A stretch of DNA of 64,000 nucleotides from Micromonospora halophytica (GCF_900090245.1 NZ_FMDN01000007.1:207656-271655), one strand, 5' to 3'. Shown: positions 49,290-57,928, counted from the first letter of the stretch. The notes: generated from the sequence alone by a model not told the origin. Program-made: numbers and translations.

Positions 49290-50471
49290 TCAGAGCGGCA
49301 TCGGGATGTAGATGTTACTGGCCCAGCCGGTTCCGGTGGACAAGGTGATCGTCACGGGAGTCCCAGGGTAAAAGAACCCGTGGTCCGCGAGCCCGTCGCC
49401 GTTGATGTCTACCCATCCGTGCGTCCCTGGAATGGTCACGTCATCTGAAGGATGGTTCATGGTCGCACCGAAGGACGTGCCGGTGGACAAGGTGCACCGG
49501 GCGATCTCTCCGCCAGTAACCCGGCAATGGTCGTCCCGACCGTCTCCGTTGACGTCGGCCCACCCGACGGTGCCCGGATACCCAGCGTCCGTTACCGGGG
49601 AGGTGACCTCACTGCCGAAGTTGGCACCGGTGGACATGGTGCATCGGACGTTCGTGTACGCGTACCAGACGCTGCCGACATTACGGCAGAAGTCCGCCCG
49701 CCCGTCACCGTTGAAGTCAGCCCACTTCCGACTATCGTCGTATCCGCCGTCGAGCGTGACTGAGGTGAATGTCTGCCCGAACGATCCGCCGCTGGAGACG
49801 GTGCACTGCAGTTGCGCGCTGTTGACCACCCGACAGTAATCGGCACGCCTGTCACCGTTGACGTCCACCCAGGCGCGGCCGGCATCCCAGCCGGGGTCGA
49901 TGGCGCCAGACGTGATGGTCTGACCGAATCCGGTGCCGGTGGACAGAGTGCACTGGGCCCTCTTGTCCCAGGACCCCACCACCCGGCAGTAGTCGGCACG
50001 GCCGTCACCGTTGAAGTCAGCCCACGCCCGACCGGCGTCGTAGCCGGGATCCAGGGCGCCGGAGGTGAATGTCGTGCCGAATGCCGTGCCGGCCGACACG
50101 GTGCACTGGATCGACTTGGAGCCCCCACCAACGACACGGCAGTAGTCCGCACGTTGGTCGTTGTTGACGTCCGTCCAGGCCCGCCCGCGGCCATAGCCCT
50201 TGTCGGTGCTGGTGAGCACGATCAACTGCCCCAGTCCGGTGCCGGTACCGTTGATCAGCACGCAGCGGAGGCCGTCGTTATAGGGTTGGCAGTGGTCCGT
50301 CCTGCCGTCACCGTTGAAATCAACCCAACCGTAGGAGTCCTGGACCGTCTTGAAGCCGGCCAGCACGGCATACGCCGGGGTTGCCGGCACGACGACCACC
50401 GAGCCCAGCAATATCAGAAGCAGCGCGGGAAACGACCGGGCGATCCGCTTCCTGCAGATTCCAGCAAACAT
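49290..50471 (-). CDS. Secreted FG-GAP/VCBS repeat protein
   Basis: 393 residues from ATG 50471. Signal peptide: MFAGICRKRIARSF, hydrophobic LLLILLGSVVVV, cleavage after PAYA. The rest is seven ~50-residue repeats, each with a calcium-binding loop of the D-[FVI]-N-x-D-x-[RL]-x-D type (DFNGDGRTDHC, DVNNDQRADYC, DFNGDGRADYC, DVNGDRRADYC, DFNGDGRADFC, DVNGDGRDDHC, DINGDGLADHG). Most repeats hold two Cys, one after the loop and one in the next strand (QCTVS, RCTLS), so a disulfide per blade is likely. Seven blades fit a complete beta-propeller. Base composition is less GC-rich than neighbours, suggesting transfer. Ligand unknown. Confidence 0.85.
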   Translation of the reverse strand: MFAGICRKRIARSFPALLLILLGSVVVVPATPAYAVLAGFKTVQDSYGWVDFNGDGRTDHCQPYNDGLRCVLINGTGTGLGQLIVLTSTDKGYGRGRAWTDVNNDQRADYCRVVGGGSKSIQCTVSAGTAFGTTFTSGALDPGYDAGRAWADFNGDGRADYCRVVGSWDKRAQCTLSTGTGFGQTITSGAIDPGWDAGRAWVDVNGDRRADYCRVVNSAQLQCTVSSGGSFGQTFTSVTLDGGYDDSRKWADFNGDGRADFCRNVGSVWYAYTNVRCTMSTGANFGSEVTSPVTDAGYPGTVGWADVNGDGRDDHCRVTGGEIARCTLSTGTSFGATMNHPSDDVTIPGTHGWVDINGDGLADHGFFYPGTPVTITLSTGTGWASNIYIPMPL

Positions 50472-50641
50472 GCCCAAGAGAGACCTTTCGTACCGCACGA
50501 CAGATCCCGCGCATGCTCGCGGGCGTCGGCGAGTTGACCTTGCACCGATTGAGGTCCGCCGAACAAGCGAGATTTCGAACACGACATCAATTCGTGATAA
50601 CAGACGCGCCCTAGCCAGCCACCGACGGTGACGGGCAGGCG
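50472..50641. other. AT-richer upstream region of the FG-GAP gene
   Basis: 170 bp with clearly more A/T than its flanks (for example CAATTCGTGATAACAGACG around 50588). It includes the hairpin CCCGCG-agcatg-CGCGGG on the minus strand near 50508-50525. It must hold the promoter, but no convincing -35/-10 pair was picked out. Confidence 0.35.
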
Positions 50642-51142
50642 TCAGGCGAACAGTAGGCCGGCCACCCAGAGCGCGGCGACGACCAGGCCGGTCAGAAGCT
50701 CCACCAGCATGGACAGTCCGGTCGCCTTGAGCGCCTGCACGGTCGCCGGCCAGGCGAGCTGGTTGCTGCCCAGCCGCAGCCGCTCGGCACCCCACACCCC
50801 GCCGACGAAGCCGAGCACCAGGCCGACCACCGGGATCACGAAGAACCCGACCAGCCCCAGCAGTCCACCCGCGAGCAGCGACGACGTCGGCACCCCGGTG
50901 CGCTTCAGGTTCCGCCCCGGCCAGGCGTACTTGACCACGGTACCGCCGGCCACCACCACGGTCGCCGCCGCCAGCACCGCCCAGCGGCCGGGCCCCGCGC
51001 CGCCGAAGACCGCCCACACCAGCACCCCGCCCCAGCACAGCGGCAGCGCCGGCAGGCCGGGCACCACCACCCCGGCCAGCCCGGCCAGGATGGCCAGGGC
51101 CGCCACCACCGACACCACGGCCTGCGAGTCCGTCAGGTCCAC
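50642..51142 (-). CDS. DUF456 family membrane protein
   Basis: 166 residues from GTG 51142, with GGAGG 7 nt upstream. Five to six hydrophobic segments with the DUF456 pattern: GLAGVVVPGLPALPLCWGG, YAWPGRNLKRTGVPTSSLLAG and the Gly-rich FFVIPVVGLVLGFVGGVWGAE (quoted in part). Small integral membrane proteins of unknown function, widespread in bacteria. Downstream of and co-directional with the GGDEF/EAL gene, 91 bp apart. Confidence 0.85.
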   Translation of the reverse strand: MDLTDSQAVVSVVAALAILAGLAGVVVPGLPALPLCWGGVLVWAVFGGAGPGRWAVLAAATVVVAGGTVVKYAWPGRNLKRTGVPTSSLLAGGLLGLVGFFVIPVVGLVLGFVGGVWGAERLRLGSNQLAWPATVQALKATGLSMLVELLTGLVVAALWVAGLLFA

Positions 51143-51233
51143 CCGGCCACCTCCGCCCGTCGCGCGTCGTCGCGGCCCGGGGCACAGCCGAGGTACGCCG
51201 TCCGTCGCCCGCTCCCGGCGAACCGTACCCCGG

Positions 51234-53399
51234 TCACGCCACCGCCCCACCGCGCAGCCGGGCGGTGATCTGCTCGGCCGGCACGGGTGGGCCGAACCAG
51301 CGCCCCTGGCCGGTGTCGCAGCGCAGCGACCGTAGCCGCTCGGCCTGTGTGCCGGTCTCCACCGCCTCGGCGGTCACCCACAGCTCCAGCGCGTGCGCCA
51401 GTCGCACCAGCGCGTCGACGATCCGCTCGTCGCGGTGGTCGGCGGTGTCGTCCGCGCCGTCGGTCCGGATCCCCTCCACGAACGGCCCGGCCAGTTTCAG
51501 GCAGTGGATCGGCAGCCGGCGCAGGTACGCCAGGTTCGAGTACCCGGTGCCGAAGTCGTCGATGGCCAGCCGTACGCCGAGGTCGGCCAGCCGGTGCAGC
51601 GAGCGCAGCGGCTCCCCGGCGGTGCCCATCACCGCGCTCTCGGTCAGCTCCAGTTGCAGCAGTTCGGCGGGGAGGCCGGTGCGCCGCAGCACGTCCGCCA
51701 CGGTGTCCACGATGGCCGGATCGTCGGCCTGGCGGGCGGCCAGGTTGACGCTGACCACCAACCGTTGCTCGGGGAACTCCCGCTGCCAGGCCCGGGCGTC
51801 CCGGCAGGACTGGCCGAGCACCCACTCGCCGAGGCGGACGATCAGCCCGGTCTCCTCGGCCAGCCCGATGAACCGGTCCGGACCGACCAGACCCAACTCG
51901 GGGTGCCGCCAGCGGACCAGCGCCTCCACGGCCTGCATCCGCCCGTCGAGCAGCGAGACGATGGGCTGGTAGTGGAGCACGAACTCGCCCCGGTCCAGGG
52001 CGGCCGGCAGGCCGGCGGCGAGCGCCGAGCGGGCGATGTCGGCGGCGCTGCGCTCCGGGTCGTACACGGCCCACCGTCCGCGCCCCTCCGCCTTGGCCCA
52101 GTAGAGGGTGGTGTCGGCGGCCTTCATCAGCTCGGAGGGGCTGGTCTCCGCCGCGGGGCAGTCCACCACGCCGACACTGGCCGAGACGGCGAGCTGCTGT
52201 TCGCCGATGAGCACCGGGGCGGAGACCGCCGCCAGGGCCAGCTCGGCGACGCCGACCGCGTCGTCGATCCCCTCCGCGGAGTCGACCAGGATGACGAACT
52301 CGTCGCCACCCATCCGGGCGACCAGGTGCCCCTGCCCGGCGACGCAGTCGGCCAGCCGGCGCGCGATGGTGACGAGCAGCCGGTCCCCCAGGGCGTGGCC
52401 GAGGCTGTCGTTGACCGCCTTGAAGCCGTCCAGGTCGAGGAAGCAGACCCCGATCCGCTGCTCGGGGCCGGCGTCGTTGAAGAGCCGTCCCAGTGTCTCG
52501 AAGAAGAGCGTGCGGTTGGGCAGGCCGGTCAGCGGGTCGTGCAGCGCCTGGAAGCGCAGCCGCTGCTGGAGTTCGTACCGCTCGGTGATGTCCTCGATCA
52601 TCGCGACGGTGAACCGGGGCCGGCCGTCGTCGTGCCGGATCAACGAGACGGCGAGGTCGGTCCAGACGACGCTGCCGTCCTTGCGGTAGTAGCGCTTCTC
52701 CATCCGGGCGCTGTCGTGCTTGCCCTCGATCAGCTCCTGGTACATCTCCCACATGCCGGCGGCGTCGTCGGCGTGGAACAGCGACGCCACGTTGGTCTGG
52801 CGCAACTCCTCGATGGTGTAGCCGAGCATGTCCGCGAAGGACTGGTTGACGTCGATGATCCGGCCGTCGATGCCGGCGATGCCGATGCCGATGGCGGCGC
52901 CGGTGAACACCGCCCGGAAGCGGGCCTCGCTGTCCCGCAGGGCCCGCTCCACCGCGTCCCGGGCCTGCCAGGCCGAGCGGGCGATCCGCTCCTGCTGGGT
53001 GAACGTCCGGTCGCGCAGGGCCCGGGCGAAGCCGGCGGCCAGCGCCCCCTGCACCGCCGCCACCCGGGCGGCGGCGTCGGGCAGGTCGGCCCGGGCCGGC
53101 AGCACCCGGGCCAGGAACCGGTCGCCGAGGGCGCGCAGCGACCAGTCCAGCATCCGGGGCTCGGTGAGGTGCGCCTCGACCAGCGCCCGGCCCACGTCCT
53201 CCGCCGGGGCGGTGGAGAACTCCTCGGCCAGCAGGGCCTGGGCCAGCCGTACGGTGTGCACGAGCAGCAGCCGCTCGGTCTCGTCCGCGCTCAGCGGCAC
53301 GAAACCGAGCCGGCGTGCCGCCCGGGCCCACTCGGCGGCGTACCCCTGGGCGCCCGGCCGGCTGAAGTCGCCCCCGCCGGGATCCGGGACGGCGGACAT
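51234..53399 (-). CDS. PAS-GGDEF-EAL cyclic-di-GMP protein
   Basis: 721 residues. The N-terminal ~145-residue helical region is typical of actinomycete sensors. A PAS domain (~155-275) is followed by GGDEF with intact GGDEF (364-368) and no RxxD I-site just upstream, so little product inhibition is expected. EAL has EAL at 492-494, Asn552, Glu585 (ELTES), DDFGTG (614-619), Lys635, Glu678 and Gln685. The usual LKID reads LKLA (634-637), losing a highly conserved Asp. It may make, break or merely sense c-di-GMP, which controls development in actinomycetes. Confidence 0.92.
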   Translation of the reverse strand: MSAVPDPGGGDFSRPGAQGYAAEWARAARRLGFVPLSADETERLLLVHTVRLAQALLAEEFSTAPAEDVGRALVEAHLTEPRMLDWSLRALGDRFLARVLPARADLPDAAARVAAVQGALAAGFARALRDRTFTQQERIARSAWQARDAVERALRDSEARFRAVFTGAAIGIGIAGIDGRIIDVNQSFADMLGYTIEELRQTNVASLFHADDAAGMWEMYQELIEGKHDSARMEKRYYRKDGSVVWTDLAVSLIRHDDGRPRFTVAMIEDITERYELQQRLRFQALHDPLTGLPNRTLFFETLGRLFNDAGPEQRIGVCFLDLDGFKAVNDSLGHALGDRLLVTIARRLADCVAGQGHLVARMGGDEFVILVDSAEGIDDAVGVAELALAAVSAPVLIGEQQLAVSASVGVVDCPAAETSPSELMKAADTTLYWAKAEGRGRWAVYDPERSAADIARSALAAGLPAALDRGEFVLHYQPIVSLLDGRMQAVEALVRWRHPELGLVGPDRFIGLAEETGLIVRLGEWVLGQSCRDARAWQREFPEQRLVVSVNLAARQADDPAIVDTVADVLRRTGLPAELLQLELTESAVMGTAGEPLRSLHRLADLGVRLAIDDFGTGYSNLAYLRRLPIHCLKLAGPFVEGIRTDGADDTADHRDERIVDALVRLAHALELWVTAEAVETGTQAERLRSLRCDTGQGRWFGPPVPAEQITARLRGGAVA

Positions 53400-53405
53400 G
53401 TCGGC

Positions 53406-54221
53406 TCAGCCGGCGTGGTCGTACCGGGCGACGCCACCGAACGCCCCGAACCGCTCGGGGTGCTCGTCCACGTCGGCGGGCGAGTCCGGCCGCCACAGCG
53501 GCATGTGCACCACGCCCGGCTCCAGCAGCGTCCAGTCACCGAAGAAGTCGGTGACCTCGGCCCGCGAGCGGAGCGTGATCTCGGTGTCGGTACGCGCCGA
53601 GAGCCGCTGCGCGTCGAGCATCTCCTTCGGCTGGTCCTCGAAGGTGGAGTGGGAGACGACCAGGAAGCTGCCGGGCACGGCGGCGGCCCGGAGAGCGGCC
53701 AGGACGTCGCCCGGGCGGTCGACGTCGGGAATGAAGTGGACCACCCCGGCGAGCAGGATGCCGACCGGCCGGTCGAAGTCGATCAGGCCGCTGGCCCGGG
53801 CCAGTTCCAGAATCAGCTTCGGCTCGCGCAGGTCGGCCCGGATCGCGGTGGCCCGCTCGTTGCCGGCGAGCAGTTCCAGGCTGTGCGCCACCGCCACCGG
53901 GTCGATGTCGACGTAGACGATCCGCGCCTCGGGGTTGGCGGCCTGGGCCACCTCGTGCACGTTGCCGACGGTGGGGATGCCCGAACCGATGTCGAGGAAC
54001 TGGTCGATGCCGGCGTCGAGCAGCACCCGGACGGCCCGGCGCAGGAACTCCCGGCCGGCGCGCATGGTGGCGGCCAGGTTCGGTGTCATGCTCGCGATCT
54101 GCTCGGCGAGCTGCCGGTCGATCTCGAAGTTGTGCGCGCCGCCGAGGAAGTAGTCGTAGACCCGGGCCGCGCTCGGCCGGCTCAGGTCGATCTCGGCGGG
54201 AAGTCCGTCCGGCATCTGCAT
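53406..54221 (-). CDS. SAM-dependent methyltransferase, DUF574 (Methyltransf_19) family
   Basis: 271 residues from ATG 54221; ATG 54215 has better spacing to GCGAGG. The start PSAARVYDYFLGGAHNFEID is diagnostic of the family. FLDIGSGIPTVGNVHEVAQ is SAM motif I, and RIVYVDIDPVAVAHSLELL the following acidic loop. The family is amplified in Streptomyces and Micromonosporaceae, often near regulatory genes; its substrates are unknown. It lies 6 bp upstream of the GGDEF/EAL gene on the same strand, so the two are probably co-transcribed. Confidence 0.88.
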   Translation of the reverse strand: MQMPDGLPAEIDLSRPSAARVYDYFLGGAHNFEIDRQLAEQIASMTPNLAATMRAGREFLRRAVRVLLDAGIDQFLDIGSGIPTVGNVHEVAQAANPEARIVYVDIDPVAVAHSLELLAGNERATAIRADLREPKLILELARASGLIDFDRPVGILLAGVVHFIPDVDRPGDVLAALRAAAVPGSFLVVSHSTFEDQPKEMLDAQRLSARTDTEITLRSRAEVTDFFGDWTLLEPGVVHMPLWRPDSPADVDEHPERFGAFGGVARYDHAG

Positions 54222-54416
54222 CTGCCTCGCCCCAGTTTCGTCGCCGCGGTGCGGGAGGGCACCGGCGTGCCCGGACGCGCGGGCACGCGGAGGCGTCACC
54301 GGCCGACCCGCGGATCGTGTGGTGCTGCCCACTCTATGCGCGTCCGCCAGGGTATGGGAGATCCACTTTGCCCGGCCGGCGCGGACTGCGCGCGGCGCGC
54401 GGCTGAGCCGGGCGGC

Positions 54417-55622
54417 TCAGCCGGCGGACTCCAGCATCAGCGAGATGCCCTGCCCGACGCCCACGCACATGGTGGCCAGCGCCCGCCGGCCACCCCGGCG
54501 GCGCAGCTCCAGGGCGGCGGTGAGCGCCAGCCGGGCACCGCTGGCACCGAGCGGGTGGCCGAGGGCGATGGCGCCGCCGTTGGGGTTGACGTGCTCGGCG
54601 TCCTCCGGCAGGCCCAGTTCGCGCAGCACGGCGATGCCCTGCGCGGCGAACGCCTCGTTCAGCTCCACCACGTCGACGTCGCCGAGGCCGACACCGAGCC
54701 GGTCGAGCAGCCTGCGGGTGGCCGGCACCGGCCCGATCCCCATGATCCGGGGCGGTACGCCGGCCGCCGCCGCGCCGCTGACCCGGGCGAGCGGGGTGAG
54801 GCCGTACCGGGACACCGCCGCCTCGGAGGCGACCAGCAGCGCGACCGCGCCGTCGTTGACGCCGGAGGAGTTGCCCGCGGTGACCGTCCCGCCCGCGCGG
54901 AACGGGGTGGGCAGGGCGGCCAGCTTCTCCAGCGAGGTCTCCCGGGGATGCTCGTCGACCTCGACCAGCTTCGTCTCGCGACGGCCGGCGGGCACGGTCA
55001 CCGGCACGATCTCCTCGGCGAGCCGACCGTCGGCCTGCGCCTTGGCGGCCCGCTGCTGGGAGCGGAGGGCGAACCGGTCCTGGGCGGCCCGGTCGACGCC
55101 GAACTCGGCGGCGACGTTCTCGGCCGTCTCGGGCATCGAGTCGATGCCCCATCCCTGCTCCATCAGCGGGTTGACCAGCCGCCAGCCGATGGTGGTGTCG
55201 TACACCTCGGCGGTGCGGGAGAAGGCGGAGGTGGCCTTCGGCAGCACGAACGGCGCGCGGCTCATGCTCTCCACGCCGCCGGCCACCATCAGCTCCGCCT
55301 CGCCGGCGGTCACCGCACGCGCGGCGGTGGCGAGGGCGTCCAGGCCGGAGCCGCAGAGCCGGTTGACCGTGCTGCCGGGGACCTCCTCGGGGAGGCCGGC
55401 CAGCAGCGCCGCCATCCGGGCCACGTTGCGGTTGTCCTCACCGGCCTGGTTGGCGCAGCCGAGGACGACGTCGTCGACGCGGGCCCAGTCCACGGACGGG
55501 TGGCGGGCGACCAGTTCCCGGATCACGTGCGCGGCGAGATCGTCGGGGCGTACCCCGGCGAGGGCGCCGGCGTACCGGCCGATCGGGGTGCGGACTCCGG
55601 CCACGAGGTATGCCACGGTCAT
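54417..55622 (-). CDS. Thiolase, 3-oxoadipyl-CoA type
   Basis: 401 residues from ATG 55622. Nucleophile Cys90 in VNRLCGSGLDAL, GGAIALGHPLGASGAR with His, and MCVGVGQG with the second Cys. GCANQAGEDNRNVARMAALL is characteristic of the PcaF/PaaJ branch, which splits 3-oxoadipyl-CoA to succinyl-CoA and acetyl-CoA at the end of aromatic degradation. No other aromatic-pathway gene is near, so a general acetyl-CoA acyltransferase role is also possible. AAGGA lies ~9 nt upstream. Confidence 0.9.
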   Translation of the reverse strand: MTVAYLVAGVRTPIGRYAGALAGVRPDDLAAHVIRELVARHPSVDWARVDDVVLGCANQAGEDNRNVARMAALLAGLPEEVPGSTVNRLCGSGLDALATAARAVTAGEAELMVAGGVESMSRAPFVLPKATSAFSRTAEVYDTTIGWRLVNPLMEQGWGIDSMPETAENVAAEFGVDRAAQDRFALRSQQRAAKAQADGRLAEEIVPVTVPAGRRETKLVEVDEHPRETSLEKLAALPTPFRAGGTVTAGNSSGVNDGAVALLVASEAAVSRYGLTPLARVSGAAAAGVPPRIMGIGPVPATRRLLDRLGVGLGDVDVVELNEAFAAQGIAVLRELGLPEDAEHVNPNGGAIALGHPLGASGARLALTAALELRRRGGRRALATMCVGVGQGISLMLESAG

Positions 55623-55718
55623 CGGCGCTGTCCTTCGGGGGTGGGAAGGGGCTGGAGGCGGCGGCGTCACCCGGGTCACGGGGACGCCCGGCGCCAGGAT
55701 ATCCGCGGGCCGACCGGA

Positions 55719-55724
55719 TAGGTT
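55719..55724 (+). promoter_or_regulatory. -10 box before a small leaderless ORF
   Basis: TAGGTT 6 nt before ATG 55731, as expected for a leaderless transcript reading into the membrane protein gene at 55840. Confidence 0.35.
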
Positions 55725-55730
55725 GGCGGC

Positions 55731-55847
55731 ATGTCCCGGCCCCAGTTCAGCGCAGAGACCGCCGGCGGTGGCGGGTTCGCCCGCCGGCCCGACCGCCTCA
55801 CCGGCCCGGACCTGTCCGGCTGGACCACGCCGCACGGGCGTGGCTGA
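55731..55847 (+). CDS. Possible 38-residue upstream ORF
   Basis: 39 codons, starting MSRPQFSAETAGGGGFARRP and ending in a Gly-Arg-Gly stop that overlaps the GTG of the next gene by 8 bp. The -10 box TAGGTT at 55719-55724 makes a leaderless start plausible, and translation would couple into the downstream gene. Composition is Arg/Gly/Pro-rich and no family is recognised. It may instead be untranslated leader. Confidence 0.3.
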   Translation: MSRPQFSAETAGGGGFARRPDRLTGPDLSGWTTPHGRG

Positions 55848-56547
55848 GCCCGACCGCGCCGGCACGACGCCCGCCGGGGCACGACAAGCACGCCGGGCAC
55901 GACCCCGAGCCCGGGCCGCCGCCGCGTCGGTGGCCGCCGGCTGCGTCCTGGCCGGCACGGTCGCGGTGACGGTCGCCGTGGTCGCCGGTCCCGGTCCGGG
56001 GTTGACCGGGTACGTCAGCGAGGCCGGCATCGCCGGCAGCGCGTACGCCCCGACGTACCGGATCGGGGTCTTCGCCCTGGCGGCGGCGCTGCTGCTGCTC
56101 GCCGTGGCGCTGCCGGCGGGGTTGCGGGCGGCGGCCGGGCTGCTCGCCGCCGGCGCGGTGTGCACGGCGCTGTCCGGGGCGGTGACGTGCAGCGACGGCT
56201 GCCCGCTGCCGCCGTTCGAGACGCCGACCGTGGCGGACCTGGTGCACGGGGGCGCGAGCATCGCGGCGATGGCGGCGACGGTCCTCGCGATGCTGGTGAT
56301 CTCCTTCTCCCCGGTCGCCGGGCCCGGTTTGCGCCGGGTGGCGCGCTGCGGCGCGGCGGTGGCCCTGCCGCTGGCCGGCGCGGTCGCGGTGGGGCTGGTG
56401 ACGGTGGGCCGGGGCAGCCTGGTGGGCGGCCTGGAGCGGGTGCTGCTGGCGGCGGGTGTCGGCTGGGGCCTGGCGACGGCGACCGTCCTCGGGCTGGCCC
56501 GCCGGAACGTGCCGGGCGGGTCGACAGGTCGCAAACCGTCGATGTAA
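55840..56547 (+). CDS. DUF998-like membrane protein
   Basis: 235 residues from GTG 55840. After a basic N-terminus come about six hydrophobic helices. A polar insert CSDGCPLPPFETPTVADLVHG after the third helix carries Cys and His, as in DUF998 proteins. VLAMLVISFSPVAGPGLRRVAR follows (quoted in part). These are integral membrane proteins of unknown role. The exact start is uncertain because the preceding ORF overlaps it. Confidence 0.7.
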   Translation: MAEPDRAGTTPAGARQARRARPRARAAAASVAAGCVLAGTVAVTVAVVAGPGPGLTGYVSEAGIAGSAYAPTYRIGVFALAAALLLLAVALPAGLRAAAGLLAAGAVCTALSGAVTCSDGCPLPPFETPTVADLVHGGASIAAMAATVLAMLVISFSPVAGPGLRRVARCGAAVALPLAGAVAVGLVTVGRGSLVGGLERVLLAAGVGWGLATATVLGLARRNVPGGSTGRKPSM

Positions 56548-56593
56548 GGAGCCTCACGCCGATCACTCCTTCCACCTGACGATGGGCCGGGAG

Positions 56594-56599
56594 TAGCGT
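56594..56599 (+). promoter_or_regulatory. -10 box of the leader-peptide transcript
   Basis: TAGCGT, 9 nt before ATG 56609, with TTCCAC at 56570-56575 as a weak -35 candidate (18-bp spacer). This would give a nearly leaderless mRNA beginning with the leader peptide. Confidence 0.35.
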
Positions 56600-56608
56600 C
56601 GCCAGGCG

Positions 56609-56698
56609 ATGACCAACGTCTGGCACCTCACCGTGCGCCTGTACGTCGACCTCCAACGGCAGGCCAGCGGCGTCTGTCCGGCGCAGCCGCTCTCCTGA
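56609..56698 (+). CDS. 29-residue cysteine-containing leader peptide
   Basis: The frame MTNVWHLTVRLYVDLQRQ continues ASGVCPAQPLS and stops. The L-x-x-R-x-[YH]-V-D-L-x-R ... C pattern matches the short actinobacterial putative leader peptides that precede transporter or sulfur genes. Some of these are cysteine-responsive attenuators in mycobacteria. It lies 41 bp before a truncated symporter ORF and 162 bp before the OYE gene. Its former target was probably the symporter. Confidence 0.55.
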   Translation: MTNVWHLTVRLYVDLQRQASGVCPAQPLS

Positions 56699-56739
56699 CC
56701 GCTGCCCCGTTCCGCCCGCTGACAGAGTGTGGACCCCAC

Positions 56740-56823
56740 ATGCCTTCCGTCCTGCGCAAGATCCCCTTCTCCGTGCAGATCCTGCTCGGCCTGGCGGGAC
56801 GAGCCGGCCCGGTGCCCGCCTGA
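56740..56823 (+). pseudogene. Dicarboxylate/amino acid:cation symporter, 5' fragment
   Basis: ATG 56740 starts MPSVLRKIPFSVQILLGLAG, like the first helix of DAACS (GltP/DctA) symporters. After ~19 residues it turns to GRAGPVPA and a stop at 56821-56823. The rest of the ~430-residue transporter is missing. The end is 37 bp before the OYE start, so a deletion probably fused the symporter start to the OYE upstream region. The assignment rests on few residues. Confidence 0.45.
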
Positions 56824-56860
56824 GTTCCGCTCGTCCGCCCCGACCGAGGAGGATCACCAC

Positions 56861-57928
56861 ATGAGTGCCCTGTTCACCCCGCTCGCCCTGCGGGCGGTCA
56901 CCCTGCCCAACCGGGTCGCCCTCGCCCCGATGTGCCAGTACAGCGCCGGCCCCGACGGGCTGCCCACCGACTGGCACCACGTCCACCTCGGCTCCCGGGC
57001 CGTGGGCGGCGTCGGCCTGGTCCTCACCGAGGCCACCGCGGTCGTGCCGGAGGGACGGATCAGCCCGCAGGACACCGGACTCTGGTCGGGGGCGCACGTC
57101 GACGCCTGGCGTCCGGTCACCGCCTTCGTCGCCGCCCAGGGGGCGGTGCCGGCCGTGCAGCTCGCGCACGCGGGCGTCAAGGCGTCCACGTACCGGCCGT
57201 GGGCCGCACAGCGCGGCGGCGTGCCGGACGCCGAGGGCGGCTGGACCCCGGTCGGTCCCGGCGCGGAGCCGTTCCTGCCCGACTACCGGCGGCCCGCCGC
57301 GCTGGACGGGGCCGGGATCGCCGCGGTGGTCGAGGCGTTCGGGGACGCCGCCGGCCGGGCGGTGGACGCCGGCTTCCGCGCGGTGGAGATCCACGCCGCG
57401 CACGGCTACCTGCTGCACGAGTTCCTGTCGCCGCTGACCAACCACCGCGGCGACGGCTACGGCGGCGACCGGCCGGCGCGGATGCGCCTCGCCCTGGAGG
57501 TGGCCCGGGCCGTCCGCGCCGCCGTCGGCGAGCAGGTGCCGGTGCTGGCCCGGATCTCGGCCACCGACTGGGTCGACGGCGGCTGGACCGTCGAGGACAG
57601 CGTGGTGCTCGCCGCCGAACTGGCCGCCGCCGGGGTGGACCTGGTCGACGCCTCCTCCGGCGGCGCCTCCGCCGGGGCGACGATTCCCGTCGGCCCCGGC
57701 TACCAGGTGCCCCTGGCGGCCCGGATCCGTCGCGAGGCGGGCGTACCGACCGGCGCGGTCGGCCTCATCGTCGAGCCGGAGCAGGCCGAGCAGATCGTGG
57801 CCGGCGGCGAGGCGGACCTGGTGCTCCTCGGCCGGGAGCTGCTGCGCGACCCGTACTGGCCGCGCCGCGCGGCGGCGAAGCTGGGCGCCGAACCCCACTG
57901 GCCCGACCAGTACGCCCGCGCCTTCTGA
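56861..57928 (+). CDS. Old yellow enzyme family NADH:flavin oxidoreductase (YqjM-like)
   Basis: 355 residues from ATG 56861, with GAGGAGG 8 nt upstream. FMN barrel: RVALAPMCQYSAG with the Cys of the YqjM class, VQLAHAGVKAS, AVEIHAAHGYLLHEFLSPLTN (quoted in part) with the substrate-binding H-x-x-H, and NHRGDGYGGD. It reduces activated alkenes using NADPH; the physiological substrate is unknown. It stands behind the leader peptide and broken symporter, so the old promoter may now drive it. Confidence 0.93.
   Translation: MSALFTPLALRAVTLPNRVALAPMCQYSAGPDGLPTDWHHVHLGSRAVGGVGLVLTEATAVVPEGRISPQDTGLWSGAHVDAWRPVTAFVAAQGAVPAVQLAHAGVKASTYRPWAAQRGGVPDAEGGWTPVGPGAEPFLPDYRRPAALDGAGIAAVVEAFGDAAGRAVDAGFRAVEIHAAHGYLLHEFLSPLTNHRGDGYGGDRPARMRLALEVARAVRAAVGEQVPVLARISATDWVDGGWTVEDSVVLAAELAAAGVDLVDASSGGASAGATIPVGPGYQVPLAARIRREAGVPTGAVGLIVEPEQAEQIVAGGEADLVLLGRELLRDPYWPRRAAAKLGAEPHWPDQYARAF

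Noticed and set aside
51393..55721. Very long open frame antisense to the GGDEF/EAL, methyltransferase and thiolase genes
   Set aside because: High-GC shadow: it is antisense to several genes with clear catalytic motifs, and its translation is Arg/Gly/Val-biased with no domain.
54417..57928. Aromatic degradation cluster around the thiolase
   Set aside because: Only the thiolase fits; the neighbouring DUF998-like, OYE and transporter-remnant genes do not complete a pathway.
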